DNA of 64,000 bases. Origin: a virus. The notes beneath the pieces were generated by a model that was not told where the DNA came from, made no database searches, and saw nothing but the letters and a program-made list of their open reading frames with translations. This document shows, one piece after another, positions 1-6,724 of this stretch (position 1 is its first letter; each line of letters opens with the position of its first letter). The DNA is taken from IMG/VR virus record IMGVR_UViG_3300032607_000700, positions 1 to 64,000 of that record; one strand, given 5' to 3'. Both the position numbers and the translations under genes were made by a program.

Positions 1-162
1 ATCTTCTGCTTGTTCCATTAGCCCACACATTTCTCGAACAATCAACTCGGCGAACTTTTCCTTGTCAAATTCCTGAGCGGTATGGTAACCGCGTTCACTA
101 TCATAAAAATTTACAGTGACAATAGTTGCCTGGTCGATCAGGTCTTTAATTCGTTCGTTCAT
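1..162 (-). CDS. Small paralogous 'MNERI...FAELIVRE' protein, C terminus outside the window
   Basis: The ATG at 162 follows an AAGGAG Shine-Dalgarno. The frame stays open to base 1, giving 54 residues that start MNERIKDL and contain the core FAELIVRE. It belongs to a repeated family of tiny phage proteins that also occurs at 451-705, 896-1123, 6171-6365 and 11463-11684. Those members end in a conserved KKHFGVE tail, which here would lie beyond the window edge. The function is unknown. The start overlaps the stop of the upstream gene by ATGA. Confidence 0.75.
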   Translation of the reverse strand, partial: MNERIKDLIDQATIVTVNFYDSERGYHTAQEFDKEKFAELIVREMCGLMEQAED

Positions 163-278
163 AAAAACCACTCCTTGTAAATCCAAGCCACAATACAAGC
201 AACATTGAACCATACAGCAAACAATACCATGTAGAGCAACACCTGAGCCCGGCGTCCTGCTTGTTCACCTTCGTTCAT
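159..278 (-). CDS. 39-residue single-span membrane protein
   Basis: This short frame begins MNEGEQAGRRAQ and continues into one hydrophobic stretch (about residues 14-33) ending in KEWFL. Its ATG overlaps the stop of the upstream gene (TGATG) and its TGA overlaps the ATG of the next gene (ATGA). That linkage on both sides is the main support for its being real. No family was recognised. It is probably an inner-membrane microprotein of the early operon. Confidence 0.6.
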   Translation of the reverse strand: MNEGEQAGRRAQVLLYMVLFAVWFNVACIVAWIYKEWFL

Positions 279-454
279 CATTCAACTCCGAAATGTTTCT
301 TCGCGGCATTCCATCCATACTGAAACGCTTCCCATTCTAGTTCATCGTAACCATAAGCACCTGTCATAACACTGTGCGACCTTGAATCCGATGTGTCGTC
401 GAGGAACTTGTCAAACATATCTGATTGTTCTTCAGTGTCCCAATCTTTTTTCAT
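278..454 (-). CDS. 58-residue protein with the AAKKHFGVE tail
   Basis: The ATG at 454 overlaps the stop of the upstream gene (ATGA). The protein is acidic, starts MKKDWDTEEQSDMF and ends WNAAKKHFGVE. It shares only the C-terminal tail with the MNERI family, so the tail behaves like a portable module joined to a different body. The function is unknown. Confidence 0.65.
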   Translation of the reverse strand: MKKDWDTEEQSDMFDKFLDDTSDSRSHSVMTGAYGYDELEWEAFQYGWNAAKKHFGVE

Positions 455-705
455 TCTTCAACTCCGAAATGTTCTTTAATCCCGTCAATCATCTTTTCAC
501 AAGCACGGTCATAACCAATAACATAATGTGTATCAGTTGCTGGTTCACCCCTAACCTCAGAGGCAATGTCAATACATTCTCGAACAATCAACTCGGCGGT
601 ACGATTTTGGATGTCTTTGATCCTGTCGTAACCCAACGCTACCCAAGTCTCGGGCACCAGTTCGTCTAATACCTGTTCAGCAAGTTCTCGAATTCGTTCG
701 TTCAT
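451..705 (-). CDS. MNERI/HFGVE family small protein
   Basis: The 84-residue protein starts MNERIRELAEQ, has the core AELIVRECIDIA, and ends IKEHFGVEE. All three blocks recur in the paralogues of this window, while the sequence between them varies. It is predicted to be mostly helical and soluble. It sits in a chain of overlapping early genes. No known function is recognised. Confidence 0.75.
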   Translation of the reverse strand: MNERIRELAEQVLDELVPETWVALGYDRIKDIQNRTAELIVRECIDIASEVRGEPATDTHYVIGYDRACEKMIDGIKEHFGVEE

Positions 706-896
706 CTACGACTCCAAGCAATATACCCACCGTTGGTATCGCTCCATGGGCAATACTGTTCCCACAATGCTGTTGCAGCCGCAGGATCATCATGGCTTTT
801 CATCAACTGATCCAGCTTGGGTCGAGTAAAGCAACCAGCAGAACTGTGTGCAGAACTCCAGTCTTGTGTGTTCAATGCAGTTTCAAGTTTGTTCAT
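702..896 (-). CDS. Unknown 64-residue early protein
   Basis: The frame overlaps both neighbours by four bases or fewer and sits between two MNERI/HFGVE family members. The protein is rich in Trp and Ser, starts MNKLETALNTQDW and ends YIAWSRR. No motif or family was recognised. Its reality rests on the gapless operon arrangement. Confidence 0.6.
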   Translation of the reverse strand: MNKLETALNTQDWSSAHSSAGCFTRPKLDQLMKSHDDPAAATALWEQYCPWSDTNGGYIAWSRR

Positions 897-1123
897 TATT
901 CAACTCCAAAATGTTTTTTAATTGCATCTGCTGTCAGATTAGTATTGGTCTTTATCTCCATTCCTGTCCTATTGTTGTTGGCAACTTCAAGACATTCTTT
1001 TACCATCAATTCAGCAAACTTTTCTGCCACAATCATATCAAAATTACGGTCAATGTCTTTGTTGTCATCTGTGTTGGCAAGTTTAGAAGCCTGTTTCAAA
1101 AGTTCTAGAATTCGTTGGTTCAC
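896..1123 (-). CDS. MNERI/HFGVE family small protein with GTG start
   Basis: The start codon is GTG at 1123. The 75-residue product begins MNQRILELLKQ, carries FAELMVKECLEVA in the middle and ends IKKHFGVE. It is the same three-block family as the genes at 451 and 6171. The function is unknown. Confidence 0.7.
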   Translation of the reverse strand: MNQRILELLKQASKLANTDDNKDIDRNFDMIVAEKFAELMVKECLEVANNNRTGMEIKTNTNLTADAIKKHFGVE

Positions 1124-1124
1124 G

Positions 1125-1328
1125 TTATCTACCTACCGCAATCATTCGAACCCGCAATGCATTCAAACTTGACTGTATAGTCATAAGTTCTGCCAACGCT
1201 TTGGTATAATGACCATTGGGATGTTTGTCATGACCCAGCTTGCGATCCACACCCAGTGCCATTTTAACTGAGGCAATGGCTGTATCAACTGCTTCAATTC
1301 GTGCTTCGAGTTTTTCTAAGTCTGTCAT
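1125..1328 (-). CDS. Unknown 67-residue coiled-coil-like protein
   Basis: The sequence starts [15 protein letters not shown] and has a heptad-like pattern through most of its length with a short basic centre (DRKLGHDKHPNG). The ATG overlaps the stop of the upstream HD gene. No family was recognised; a small helical accessory or DNA-associated protein is possible. Confidence 0.6.
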   Translation of the reverse strand: MTDLEKLEARIEAVDTAIASVKMALGVDRKLGHDKHPNGHYTKALAELMTIQSSLNALRVRMIAVGR

Positions 1329-1834
1329 TATTCAACTCCTATTATACTGCGAGCGCGAGCCATCAATATGGCGTCACCGCGGGTTAATATTTGCAACAAC
1401 ATGCGTTTTTCTGCCAAATATACTTGGGCGAATGCAGGGTCGTGGGCCATGATGCTGCCACTGTTGGCAATCAAGTCAGCCAACTTTACAGTTTGTGCAG
1501 CAGCAGGTGCGCAGGCAATATGGTCACGATCCAGAGCCTTGCGAACAGCCCTGTTGCCGTGTTCAGGAGTGCTGACATCAGTCAACCATCCTACCAATTC
1601 TGCAACTTGGTGGCCAAATTCCACGTGGATATCCACAATGCTAACACCTGTGTCTTCTACGGTGTCGTGCAACCAAGCCGCAGCCAACATTTCATCAGTG
1701 TGTGGCACACTGGCAACAATGCCGGCAACTTCAGTAGGATGCACTATGTACGGTTCAAATGTATACTTTCGTACTTGTTTGACTGCAGCGTGAGCAGCAG
1801 TTGCAAATACTCGGGCTCGTTCTACCATGGTCAT
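1328..1834 (-). CDS. HD-domain hydrolase of the SpoT/MESH1 type
   Basis: The start is ATG at 1834, six bases after AAGGAG; the GTG just upstream is less well placed. The 168-residue protein shows the stand-alone (p)ppGpp-hydrolase pattern: [12 protein letters not shown], then the metal motif [13 protein letters not shown], then [16 protein letters not shown], and a later [10 protein letters not shown] helix. Small enzymes of this type remove the 3' diphosphate of alarmones. In a phage this would keep the host out of stringent arrest or counter alarmone-based defence, which is inference. A nucleotide pyrophosphohydrolase with related HD architecture is the alternative. It is the first gene after a strong early promoter. 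Confidence 0.75.
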   Translation of the reverse strand: MTMVERARVFATAAHAAVKQVRKYTFEPYIVHPTEVAGIVASVPHTDEMLAAAWLHDTVEDTGVSIVDIHVEFGHQVAELVGWLTDVSTPEHGNRAVRKALDRDHIACAPAAAQTVKLADLIANSGSIMAHDPAFAQVYLAEKRMLLQILTRGDAILMARARSIIGVE

Positions 1835-1863
1835 CACATGCTCCTTTGTCGGTCTATGTTTGT

Positions 1864-1892
1864 ATTATAACAACAAGAGCAATACTGGTCAA
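1864..1892 (-). promoter_or_regulatory. Early sigma70-type promoter
   Basis: On the minus strand TTGACC and TATAAT are separated by 17 bases, followed by ATACAAACATAG. The box has the same extended form as the promoters near 7984, 9000, 9758, 10047, 12000 and 12376. It faces the HD hydrolase and the chain of small genes behind it. Confidence 0.8.
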
Positions 1893-1901
1893 CCAACAGT
1901 G

Positions 1902-1946
1902 ATAAATAAAAGTGTAGTTCGCGAGCCCTTAACCTCTCCAACTACT
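1902..1946 (+). repeat. Intergenic repeat, copy 1 (other copy at 56863-56906)
   Basis: The block TAAATAAAAGTGTAGTTCGC at 1903-1922 matches 56864-56883 with one mismatch. After a diverged spacer both copies end in AACTACT, so GTAGTT and AACTAC can pair as a 6-bp stem. Here the copy lies just upstream of the only long plus-strand gene and starts with a late-promoter-like GATAAATA. It may be promoter and leader for that gene or a dispersed element. Confidence 0.5.
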
Positions 1947-1972
1947 CTAACAGTTTATAAGGAACTATCAGC

Positions 1973-2632
1973 ATGAATATTTATTCAAGAAAAAATCACC
2001 CTTCGGGATTTTATGTATACGCATATATGCGAAAAGACGGTACGCCCTATTATATTGGTAAAGGAAAAGGTGATCGTCTTATTAAGGACCACAATGTTCC
2101 AATACCAAATAATCACCTAAATATAACCATTATTGAAGAACATTTAACTGACCTTGGTGCGTGTGCCATTGAGCGCAGACTTATTCGTTGGTATGGTCGA
2201 AAAGATAAAAATACCGGAATACTTCGAAATAGAACTGACGGCGGCGAAGGTGCATCTGGTGCTATTCAGTCTTTAGAAAACCGAAAAAAGAAAAGTGATG
2301 CTGCAAAGTTGCGTTGGAAAAATAACCCAATGACCGACGAAGTCAAAGATCGTATTAGGGCCAAACGAGCATTACAGATTACAACAGCCGAGACCAGAGA
2401 AAAAATGAGTAAATCACGTACTGGTAAAAAGAGGACAACAGAACAAATAGAAAACACCCGCCTTGTGCATCTAGGAAGTAAACGAAGCGAAGAAACCAAA
2501 CAGAAAATGCGGGACAGTAAGAAGAATCCAGTGCGAATCAAGTGTAAACATTGCGGATTAGAAGCAGTCACTGTTAATCATAATAGATGGCACGGCAACC
2601 GTTGTAAACAACGTATCAATGATGCCGTTTAA
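1973..2632 (+). CDS. GIY-YIG homing endonuclease with NUMOD-type repeats
   Basis: Residues about 11-35 hold the GIY-YIG core ([12 protein letters not shown], then [11 protein letters not shown]), followed by a conserved Arg and the region [11 protein letters not shown]. Residues about 90-180 are Lys/Arg-rich NUMOD3-like DNA-binding repeats. The C terminus ([10 protein letters not shown], then [10 protein letters not shown]) looks like a zinc knuckle. The AAGGA before the ATG is well placed. It is transcribed against all neighbours and overlaps the convergent phosphoesterase by 17 bases, as expected for a freestanding homing gene inserted between host genes. Confidence 0.85.
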   Translation: MNIYSRKNHPSGFYVYAYMRKDGTPYYIGKGKGDRLIKDHNVPIPNNHLNITIIEEHLTDLGACAIERRLIRWYGRKDKNTGILRNRTDGGEGASGAIQSLENRKKKSDAAKLRWKNNPMTDEVKDRIRAKRALQITTAETREKMSKSRTGKKRTTEQIENTRLVHLGSKRSEETKQKMRDSKKNPVRIKCKHCGLEAVTVNHNRWHGNRCKQRINDAV

Positions 2633-3161
2633 TTTCTCTTTTTAAAGCACTTGCAACTACATCATCTAAACTTACTGCAATCATACCAGTAGCGTCCATA
2701 CCTACATCTTGCATTCGATATTTTTCCATACCAGTAGTTCCGCCGTGTAAATGTCCGTGAAGCATAACACTACCACGATGCATCTGATCCCACTCGAGAA
2801 ACGGATAGTGTGACATAACAATTTTAGTGCCGCCATAGTTGATATCCAGATACTTATGGATTTCTGTAAAACAGTTGCGAAACGCAGGATCTTGTAAAGT
2901 CTTGCGGTCGTGGTTGCCTTCAATCAGGATCTTGGATCCATTGCACCTCCGCATGTATTCTGCTGCTTTTTGAGCAGGCAAGAATGCCACATCGCCCAGG
3001 ATGTACACAGTGTCTTCTGGAGCAATCAAGTCGTTCCATTCTTTGACCATTTGCTCGTTCATGTATGTCACGTCATTGCGAAACCGCGCACGTGATTCAG
3101 GACAGAAACTCATGATGTTTTGGTGACCCAGATGCAAATCTGATGTTATCCATGTTTTCAT
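2616..3161 (-). CDS. Metallophosphoesterase (calcineurin-like)
   Basis: The ATG at 3161 is chosen because AGGAG lies just before it; the open frame extends further upstream without an RBS. The 181-residue protein has the metal-binding series [24 protein letters not shown] and HGHLHGG of the small phosphodiesterase family. Phage members cleave phosphodiester or phosphomonoester substrates; the substrate here is unknown. Only one base separates it from the upstream gene, so the two are likely co-translated. Confidence 0.85.
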   Translation of the reverse strand: MKTWITSDLHLGHQNIMSFCPESRARFRNDVTYMNEQMVKEWNDLIAPEDTVYILGDVAFLPAQKAAEYMRRCNGSKILIEGNHDRKTLQDPAFRNCFTEIHKYLDINYGGTKIVMSHYPFLEWDQMHRGSVMLHGHLHGGTTGMEKYRMQDVGMDATGMIAVSLDDVVASALKREIKRHH

Positions 3162-3162
3162 A

Positions 3163-3414
3163 TTATCTCCTTTTGGTTTGGCCAATACGACTGGCCTTGT
3201 TCCAGGTGTAATCCATCCCGTCGGGAGTCTTACCGTCAACCACAGCATCCACGCCCGGCTTGCCAACTTGAATGGGATCTTCAGCCACCATGGTAACAAA
3301 CACCATGCCTAACTTGCGAAATTCCTCGCTGTACTGCAAGGCTTCGGTCAACGTGTAGGCATTTTTTGCGTGACTCCAATCGGTCACTGGATCTGTGTAG
3401 TAGATTTTAAACAT
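3163..3414 (-). CDS. Unknown 83-residue early protein, probably from a leaderless mRNA
   Basis: A longer frame reaches 3450 but overlaps the promoter, so the internal ATG at 3414 (FKIYYTDPVTDWS) is preferred. The -10 box TATAAT ends seven bases before this ATG, so transcription should start at or next to the AUG. No Shine-Dalgarno is visible. The body shows no recognised domain; it contains a hydrophobic centre, FRKLGMVFVTMV. Confidence 0.6.
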   Translation of the reverse strand: MFKIYYTDPVTDWSHAKNAYTLTEALQYSEEFRKLGMVFVTMVAEDPIQVGKPGVDAVVDGKTPDGMDYTWNKASRIGQTKRR

Positions 3415-3420
3415 AGTGCT

Positions 3421-3450
3421 ATTATATAGTACATGCGATATTCTGGTCAA
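3421..3450 (-). promoter_or_regulatory. Early promoter with 18-bp spacer
   Basis: TTGACC, 18 bases, TATAAT on the minus strand. The predicted start site falls on the ATG of the gene at 3163-3414, which makes the transcript leaderless. Confidence 0.7.
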
Positions 3451-3459
3451 GCGGAGTTG

Positions 3460-3834
3460 TTATATAAATCCATCATCTGGATAGGGTTCTACAGTCCACC
3501 CTATGGCAAACAAGTCTTGACGGATCTCATCGGTAATAAAACTCTCGCCCACATATGAATTATTATTATTGTCTGTCCCTATTATGCCCGAGCAGTACCA
3601 ATCCATGTAATCACCTTGCTGCCGAATATTGGCAATGATTCCACCAGCTGATCTCCAACTGCGAGACCAGTAGTGATCGGCAATCCTGGGCCAAACATCG
3701 TTTTTTTGGAACAGATTATTACACATGGCCGCATAGAAGTTCTGAGCGTATGTGTCGCTGTCAATTATCTTCTGTGCCATCCATTTGCTGGCTATAATGT
3801 CTCGCTCGAGATCATTTACTGGATCGTCTTTCAT
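3460..3834 (-). CDS. Unknown 124-residue protein
   Basis: The start MKDDPVNDLERDI overlaps the stop of the upstream gene by four bases. The sequence is rich in aromatic residues and Asn (WPRIADHYWSRSWRSAGG, then GTDNNNNSYVGESF). It looks like a globular phage-conserved protein but no family or catalytic motif is recognised. Confidence 0.65.
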   Translation of the reverse strand: MKDDPVNDLERDIIASKWMAQKIIDSDTYAQNFYAAMCNNLFQKNDVWPRIADHYWSRSWRSAGGIIANIRQQGDYMDWYCSGIIGTDNNNNSYVGESFITDEIRQDLFAIGWTVEPYPDDGFI

Positions 3835-4034
3835 TGCAGCATGCGTGGTTTGTCAAGGAGATTATGTTGTACGTGATCTGGAAGATCTTCCAAATCAACT
3901 TTTCTGCTTTGCGCAGCAAGTTCGTCAGGGGTCATGGATTCAAACATCTGTTCAAGTTCTGCTTTCAAAGCATCCAGTTCTTGCTGAGTGCCATCAAAGT
4001 CATCAAACGCCCCGGGTGCAAACTGTACTTTCAT
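3831..4034 (-). CDS. Unknown 67-residue acidic protein
   Basis: AAGGA precedes the ATG at 4034. The protein starts MKVQFAPGAFDDFDGTQQ and contains an acidic helix (ELDALKAELEQMFESMT). It is the first coding gene after the tRNA and probably shares its promoter. Function unknown. Confidence 0.6.
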   Translation of the reverse strand: MKVQFAPGAFDDFDGTQQELDALKAELEQMFESMTPDELAAQSRKVDLEDLPDHVQHNLLDKPRMLQ

Positions 4035-4068
4035 AATGTATCCTTGTGAAAAATGGTGGGATGTTTTG

Positions 4069-4141
4069 TTGGACCCTCCGGACTCGAACCGGAACCTTAC
4101 AAATTATGAGTTTGCGGCACTAACCATTATGCTAGAGTCCA
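4069..4141 (-). tRNA. tRNA with CAU anticodon (Met or lysidine-type Ile)
   Basis: The minus strand folds as a complete 73-nt cloverleaf: acceptor TGGACTC/GGGTCCA, D stem GCAT/GTGC with GG in the loop, anticodon stem GCAAA/TTTGT with loop CTCATAA, T stem TCCGG/CCGGA with loop TTCGAGT, discriminator A. The CCA end is not encoded. The CAU anticodon does not separate elongator Met from Ile2. The acceptor stem continues into a 12-bp perfect inverted repeat in the flanks (4062-4073 with 4138-4149). Confidence 0.9.
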
Positions 4142-4166
4142 ACAAAACACCCTTTCCTAAGTGTTT

Positions 4167-4195
4167 ATTATAGTTGATCTTTATTTAACCGTCAA
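4167..4195 (-). promoter_or_regulatory. Promoter for the tRNA transcription unit
   Basis: TTGACG, 17 bases, TATAAT on the minus strand, about 25 bases upstream of the mature tRNA 5' end. The -35 variant TTGACG also occurs in the promoter at 9758. Confidence 0.75.
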
Positions 4196-4220
4196 GTGCT
4201 TTTTAACACTATTTCAGGTA

Positions 4221-5132
4221 TTATTCTTGCGGTGCAAAATTGGGTAGTAGAAATTCTTGTACTCTTGGCAACGTAAACAGCATGGGAGGCAGTTGATCCA
4301 CTGGAAACCGTTTCAAAATTGATTCTGGTTCCCAGGCCAAACTTTCACCTTCTTCAAATTTAAATCCTTGTGCAGCATGCCGTTGATGCCCCTGATTCGG
4401 TGCATGTGCATATGATCGGCTTTTGACTTGGATCCGGGCATTACCGCCCATCCAACTAAAATGCCACCCAAATTCATCAAATATTTCTCCTCCTATGGTG
4501 GGAGTGACTACCTCAGCTGGCACATGATAACTACAACGAATACGATGCGGGGTTGTTTTTTGTATTATAGATTTTTTACAAATACTCATGGCCGTACGCC
4601 AAACAAATGGCCAACCTGCTCGCGCATATGGTCGCAAGTCGGCTCTGCCGTACAGATTGATCAACGGCAACTTCACAACTGTATCAGGGTTATTCTTGGC
4701 AATGTTCAGAGCAAATTGAATATGATCAGGATTGATGATCTCATCACAATCACTCATCAAAATCCAGTCATTAAGATCAAATTTGTAAAGTACCTTCTGC
4801 AATGCATTGCGCTGAATTCGATCTCGTGCCACAGCTTGTATAGACACGATATCTGCACGGTCTTCAGGAAATTGTGCCTCAAAGTCATGTTGTTCCAACT
4901 GCAAATTAACATCGTCGGCCATGTGTACTTCAACCACTGTGATTTTTTCTGCAGGAAGTCCCAATTCAGCAATCAAATTTTTCAATTGATACTGCCTGGG
5001 TATAGCAGTGTGTGTCATATTGGATTCTGAAATCACAAAATGATCCACGTGATCTTTCAACAGATTAATTCTGAATTCTAACAATTCACGTTCGTTGAAG
5101 TAGGGAAAATAATCAATAAGTTGACCCGCCAT
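4221..5132 (-). CDS. GT17-like glycosyltransferase
   Basis: The start MAGQLIDYFPYFNERELLE at 5132 has AAGG upstream; earlier in-frame codons overlap the next gene. The 303-residue protein resembles family 17 N-acetylglucosaminyltransferases: a DYFPYFNERELLEFR N terminus, ISESNMTHTA, then the nucleotide-sugar and metal region WILMSDCDEIINPD, and WHFSWMGG near the C terminus. It probably acts on cell-surface or virion glycans in the cytosol. The acceptor is unknown. Confidence 0.75.
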   Translation of the reverse strand: MAGQLIDYFPYFNERELLEFRINLLKDHVDHFVISESNMTHTAIPRQYQLKNLIAELGLPAEKITVVEVHMADDVNLQLEQHDFEAQFPEDRADIVSIQAVARDRIQRNALQKVLYKFDLNDWILMSDCDEIINPDHIQFALNIAKNNPDTVVKLPLINLYGRADLRPYARAGWPFVWRTAMSICKKSIIQKTTPHRIRCSYHVPAEVVTPTIGGEIFDEFGWHFSWMGGNARIQVKSRSYAHAPNQGHQRHAAQGFKFEEGESLAWEPESILKRFPVDQLPPMLFTLPRVQEFLLPNFAPQE

Positions 5133-5134
5133 AG

Positions 5135-5392
5135 TTACCTTTCTTGTTGTTTCAAAATCCACATGGTCAAATCTGGACCACCAATCAACACACATTGTTT
5201 TGTGTATTTAAGATACCCAGTGCCCGATCGATATCCAGACTGGGACATAAGTGGAATCACCCTTACCTGTCTTGGTGTGATCTTGATCACTTTACCTACC
5301 ATCATTGAGTTATGATGCGTGAATGCAACTGCATCTCCTTCCACAACTTCGCGACCCAGCAGATCGCAGTGCAATTCAATTTCAACTTGCAT
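5135..5392 (-). CDS. Unknown 85-residue beta-rich protein
   Basis: AGGAG sits seven bases before the ATG at 5392, which fixes the start MQVEIELHCDLLGREV. The pattern VEGDAVAFTHHNSMMVGKV resembles a small barrel (KOW/SH3-like) and recurs in style in the protein at 11731-11958. It overlaps the end of the P-loop kinase gene by 11 bases. Function unknown. Confidence 0.6.
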   Translation of the reverse strand: MQVEIELHCDLLGREVVEGDAVAFTHHNSMMVGKVIKITPRQVRVIPLMSQSGYRSGTGYLKYTKQCVLIGGPDLTMWILKQQER

Positions 5393-5846
5393 TCCAGATC
5401 TCCTGGTACCCTTCTTCCAACGACGGTTCATGCCACCCGTTGATCATGCCACGCATCACATGGTCGGGGATGCTCTTGCCAACTCGACTGGCCAACCGGC
5501 GAGCTAACTCAGTTGAATCAGGAGTACGAAACACCACGGCAATATGCTCGTAATTGGGCAGCATGTTGAACTTTTTCTTGCGGCTTTTGATTGTGGTACT
5601 GGTTTGATCCCAGATTATGGTATGCCCGTGCTCACGTGCAAATACCACCTGTTCTATCATTAAATCCACAGCCGTGGGCATGTAATCCTCGAACACTTGA
5701 TTGTAAGTTTTGCCTTGTGCTCTGGCATAGTGTTCTACAAACGCATCTGTAGACACTACAGTCAGCCCCAGTGCCCAATCTTGGTTCTTGATCCATGTGC
5801 TTTTGCCCGAACCTGGCACTCCCACTAAAACATACACTCTCGGCAT
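5382..5846 (-). CDS. P-loop polynucleotide-kinase-like protein
   Basis: The chosen start MPRVYVLVGVPGSGKST overlaps the stop of the 37-residue gene upstream (TAATG). Walker A GVPGSGKST lies at residues 8-16, with a later Asp-bearing strand IIWDQT and the lid region TTIKSRKKKF. This is the kinase half of T4 Pnk-type proteins (AAA_33), which phosphorylates 5'-OH ends. No phosphatase domain follows. Together with the RNA ligase at 6725 it suggests RNA end healing and sealing. Confidence 0.75.
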   Translation of the reverse strand: MPRVYVLVGVPGSGKSTWIKNQDWALGLTVVSTDAFVEHYARAQGKTYNQVFEDYMPTAVDLMIEQVVFAREHGHTIIWDQTSTTIKSRKKKFNMLPNYEHIAVVFRTPDSTELARRLASRVGKSIPDHVMRGMINGWHEPSLEEGYQEIWNAS

Positions 5847-5959
5847 TATTTTTCTACCACTTGATATTGGCTCATTGGGTAGCGTTTTTGCAACCATTCC
5901 ACAAGTCCTGGCTCCCACGGCAATTCGATTGATCTGTTACGGTTGGTAATGTATTTCAT
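5846..5959 (-). CDS. 37-residue unknown protein
   Basis: The frame starts MKYITNRNRSIELPWEPG and ends YQVVEK. Its ATG overlaps the upstream stop (ATGA) and its TAA overlaps the kinase ATG (TAATG). Precise overlaps at both ends argue that it is translated. No motif is recognised. Confidence 0.5.
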   Translation of the reverse strand: MKYITNRNRSIELPWEPGLVEWLQKRYPMSQYQVVEK

Positions 5960-6174
5960 TGTTCATGTCCTAGTGTTGCTGGACTGTGATCCAGCCAATC
6001 CCGATTGTCATCTGAATAAAAGAATGCATCAGGATCAGTTATTGTAACACACAAATCACTATGGGTCAAATCATAGTCTGTAAACACTGTGCCGTCGTAC
6101 ACACGAAAATAATAGTTACCATCAAAAGAACGTATCAAATGTCCTTCCACACCGTTGGCTAGCTTAGAGGTCAT
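5956..6174 (-). CDS. Unknown 72-residue acidic protein
   Basis: The protein starts MTSKLANGVEGHLIRSFDG and is rich in Asp and aromatic residues (DPDAFFYSDDNRDWLDH). Four-base overlaps link it to both neighbours. No family recognised. Confidence 0.6.
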   Translation of the reverse strand: MTSKLANGVEGHLIRSFDGNYYFRVYDGTVFTDYDLTHSDLCVTITDPDAFFYSDDNRDWLDHSPATLGHEQ

Positions 6175-6365
6175 TCTTCAACTCCAAAATGTTTTTTAAT
6201 TTCCTGCACAGTGAGATTGGCAGGATACTTGGTTTCGAGATCTATCATGATTTTGCAACATTCATTTATCAACAGTTTGGCAAATCTTTCCAGTTGCTGA
6301 CTGTTCACAGTGGGATAGTGGCTGCCTCCTGCTTGTAGGGCTAGTTCTTTAATTTGTTTGTTCAT
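6171..6365 (-). CDS. MNERI/HFGVE family small protein
   Basis: The 64-residue protein begins MNKQIKELALQ, has FAKLLINECCKIMID in the middle and ends EIKKHFGVEE. It is a diverged member of the early-gene family described at 1-162. It overlaps the lipoprotein gene stop by ATGA. Confidence 0.75.
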   Translation of the reverse strand: MNKQIKELALQAGGSHYPTVNSQQLERFAKLLINECCKIMIDLETKYPANLTVQEIKKHFGVEE

Positions 6366-6721
6366 TCTTTGTGCCAGTTACCTTGCAAACAATGCAAGAA
6401 CTCATGTCCAGCCATACGCATGTCTACCATCTCAGGCAAGATCATAGTGCAACGATCCGGTGTGAACCATGTGCATGCCAACGCTCCACTGGGGAATCCA
6501 TCGAATCCAAACTTGTGACTTTGGGCATCACATGCAGCTTGAATCTCGGAAGCCTTGACATAACGTACCACCACTTGTGTTTTGTTGGTGATATTCTTTT
6601 TCATATCAAACACACGCCATGGAGAGTTGTCAAACTCCCACAGGGTCAGGCCGTGATCCAGGTGTTGGCTGCAACCAGCAGTCACGATCAATGCAACAGA
6701 TACCAAAAGAGTTTTAAACAT
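6362..6721 (-). CDS. Lipoprotein with HExxH zinc-peptidase motif
   Basis: The N terminus MFKTLLVSVALIVTAGCS is a signal peptide with lipobox (cleavage before Cys17), so the mature protein should be membrane-anchored. Near the C terminus MRMAGHEFLHCLQGNWH carries HExxH, the zinc site of many metallopeptidases, with a further His six residues on. Two Cys pairs may form periplasmic disulfides. An early, membrane-anchored peptidase could modify the envelope or exclude other phages; this is inference. At 119 residues it is very small for a peptidase. Confidence 0.65.
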   Translation of the reverse strand: MFKTLLVSVALIVTAGCSQHLDHGLTLWEFDNSPWRVFDMKKNITNKTQVVVRYVKASEIQAACDAQSHKFGFDGFPSGALACTWFTPDRCTMILPEMVDMRMAGHEFLHCLQGNWHKE

Positions 6722-6724
6722 AAA

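Noticed and set aside
4428-5030. 200-residue plus-strand ORF
   Set aside because: Antisense to the GT17-like gene; composition is not protein-like.
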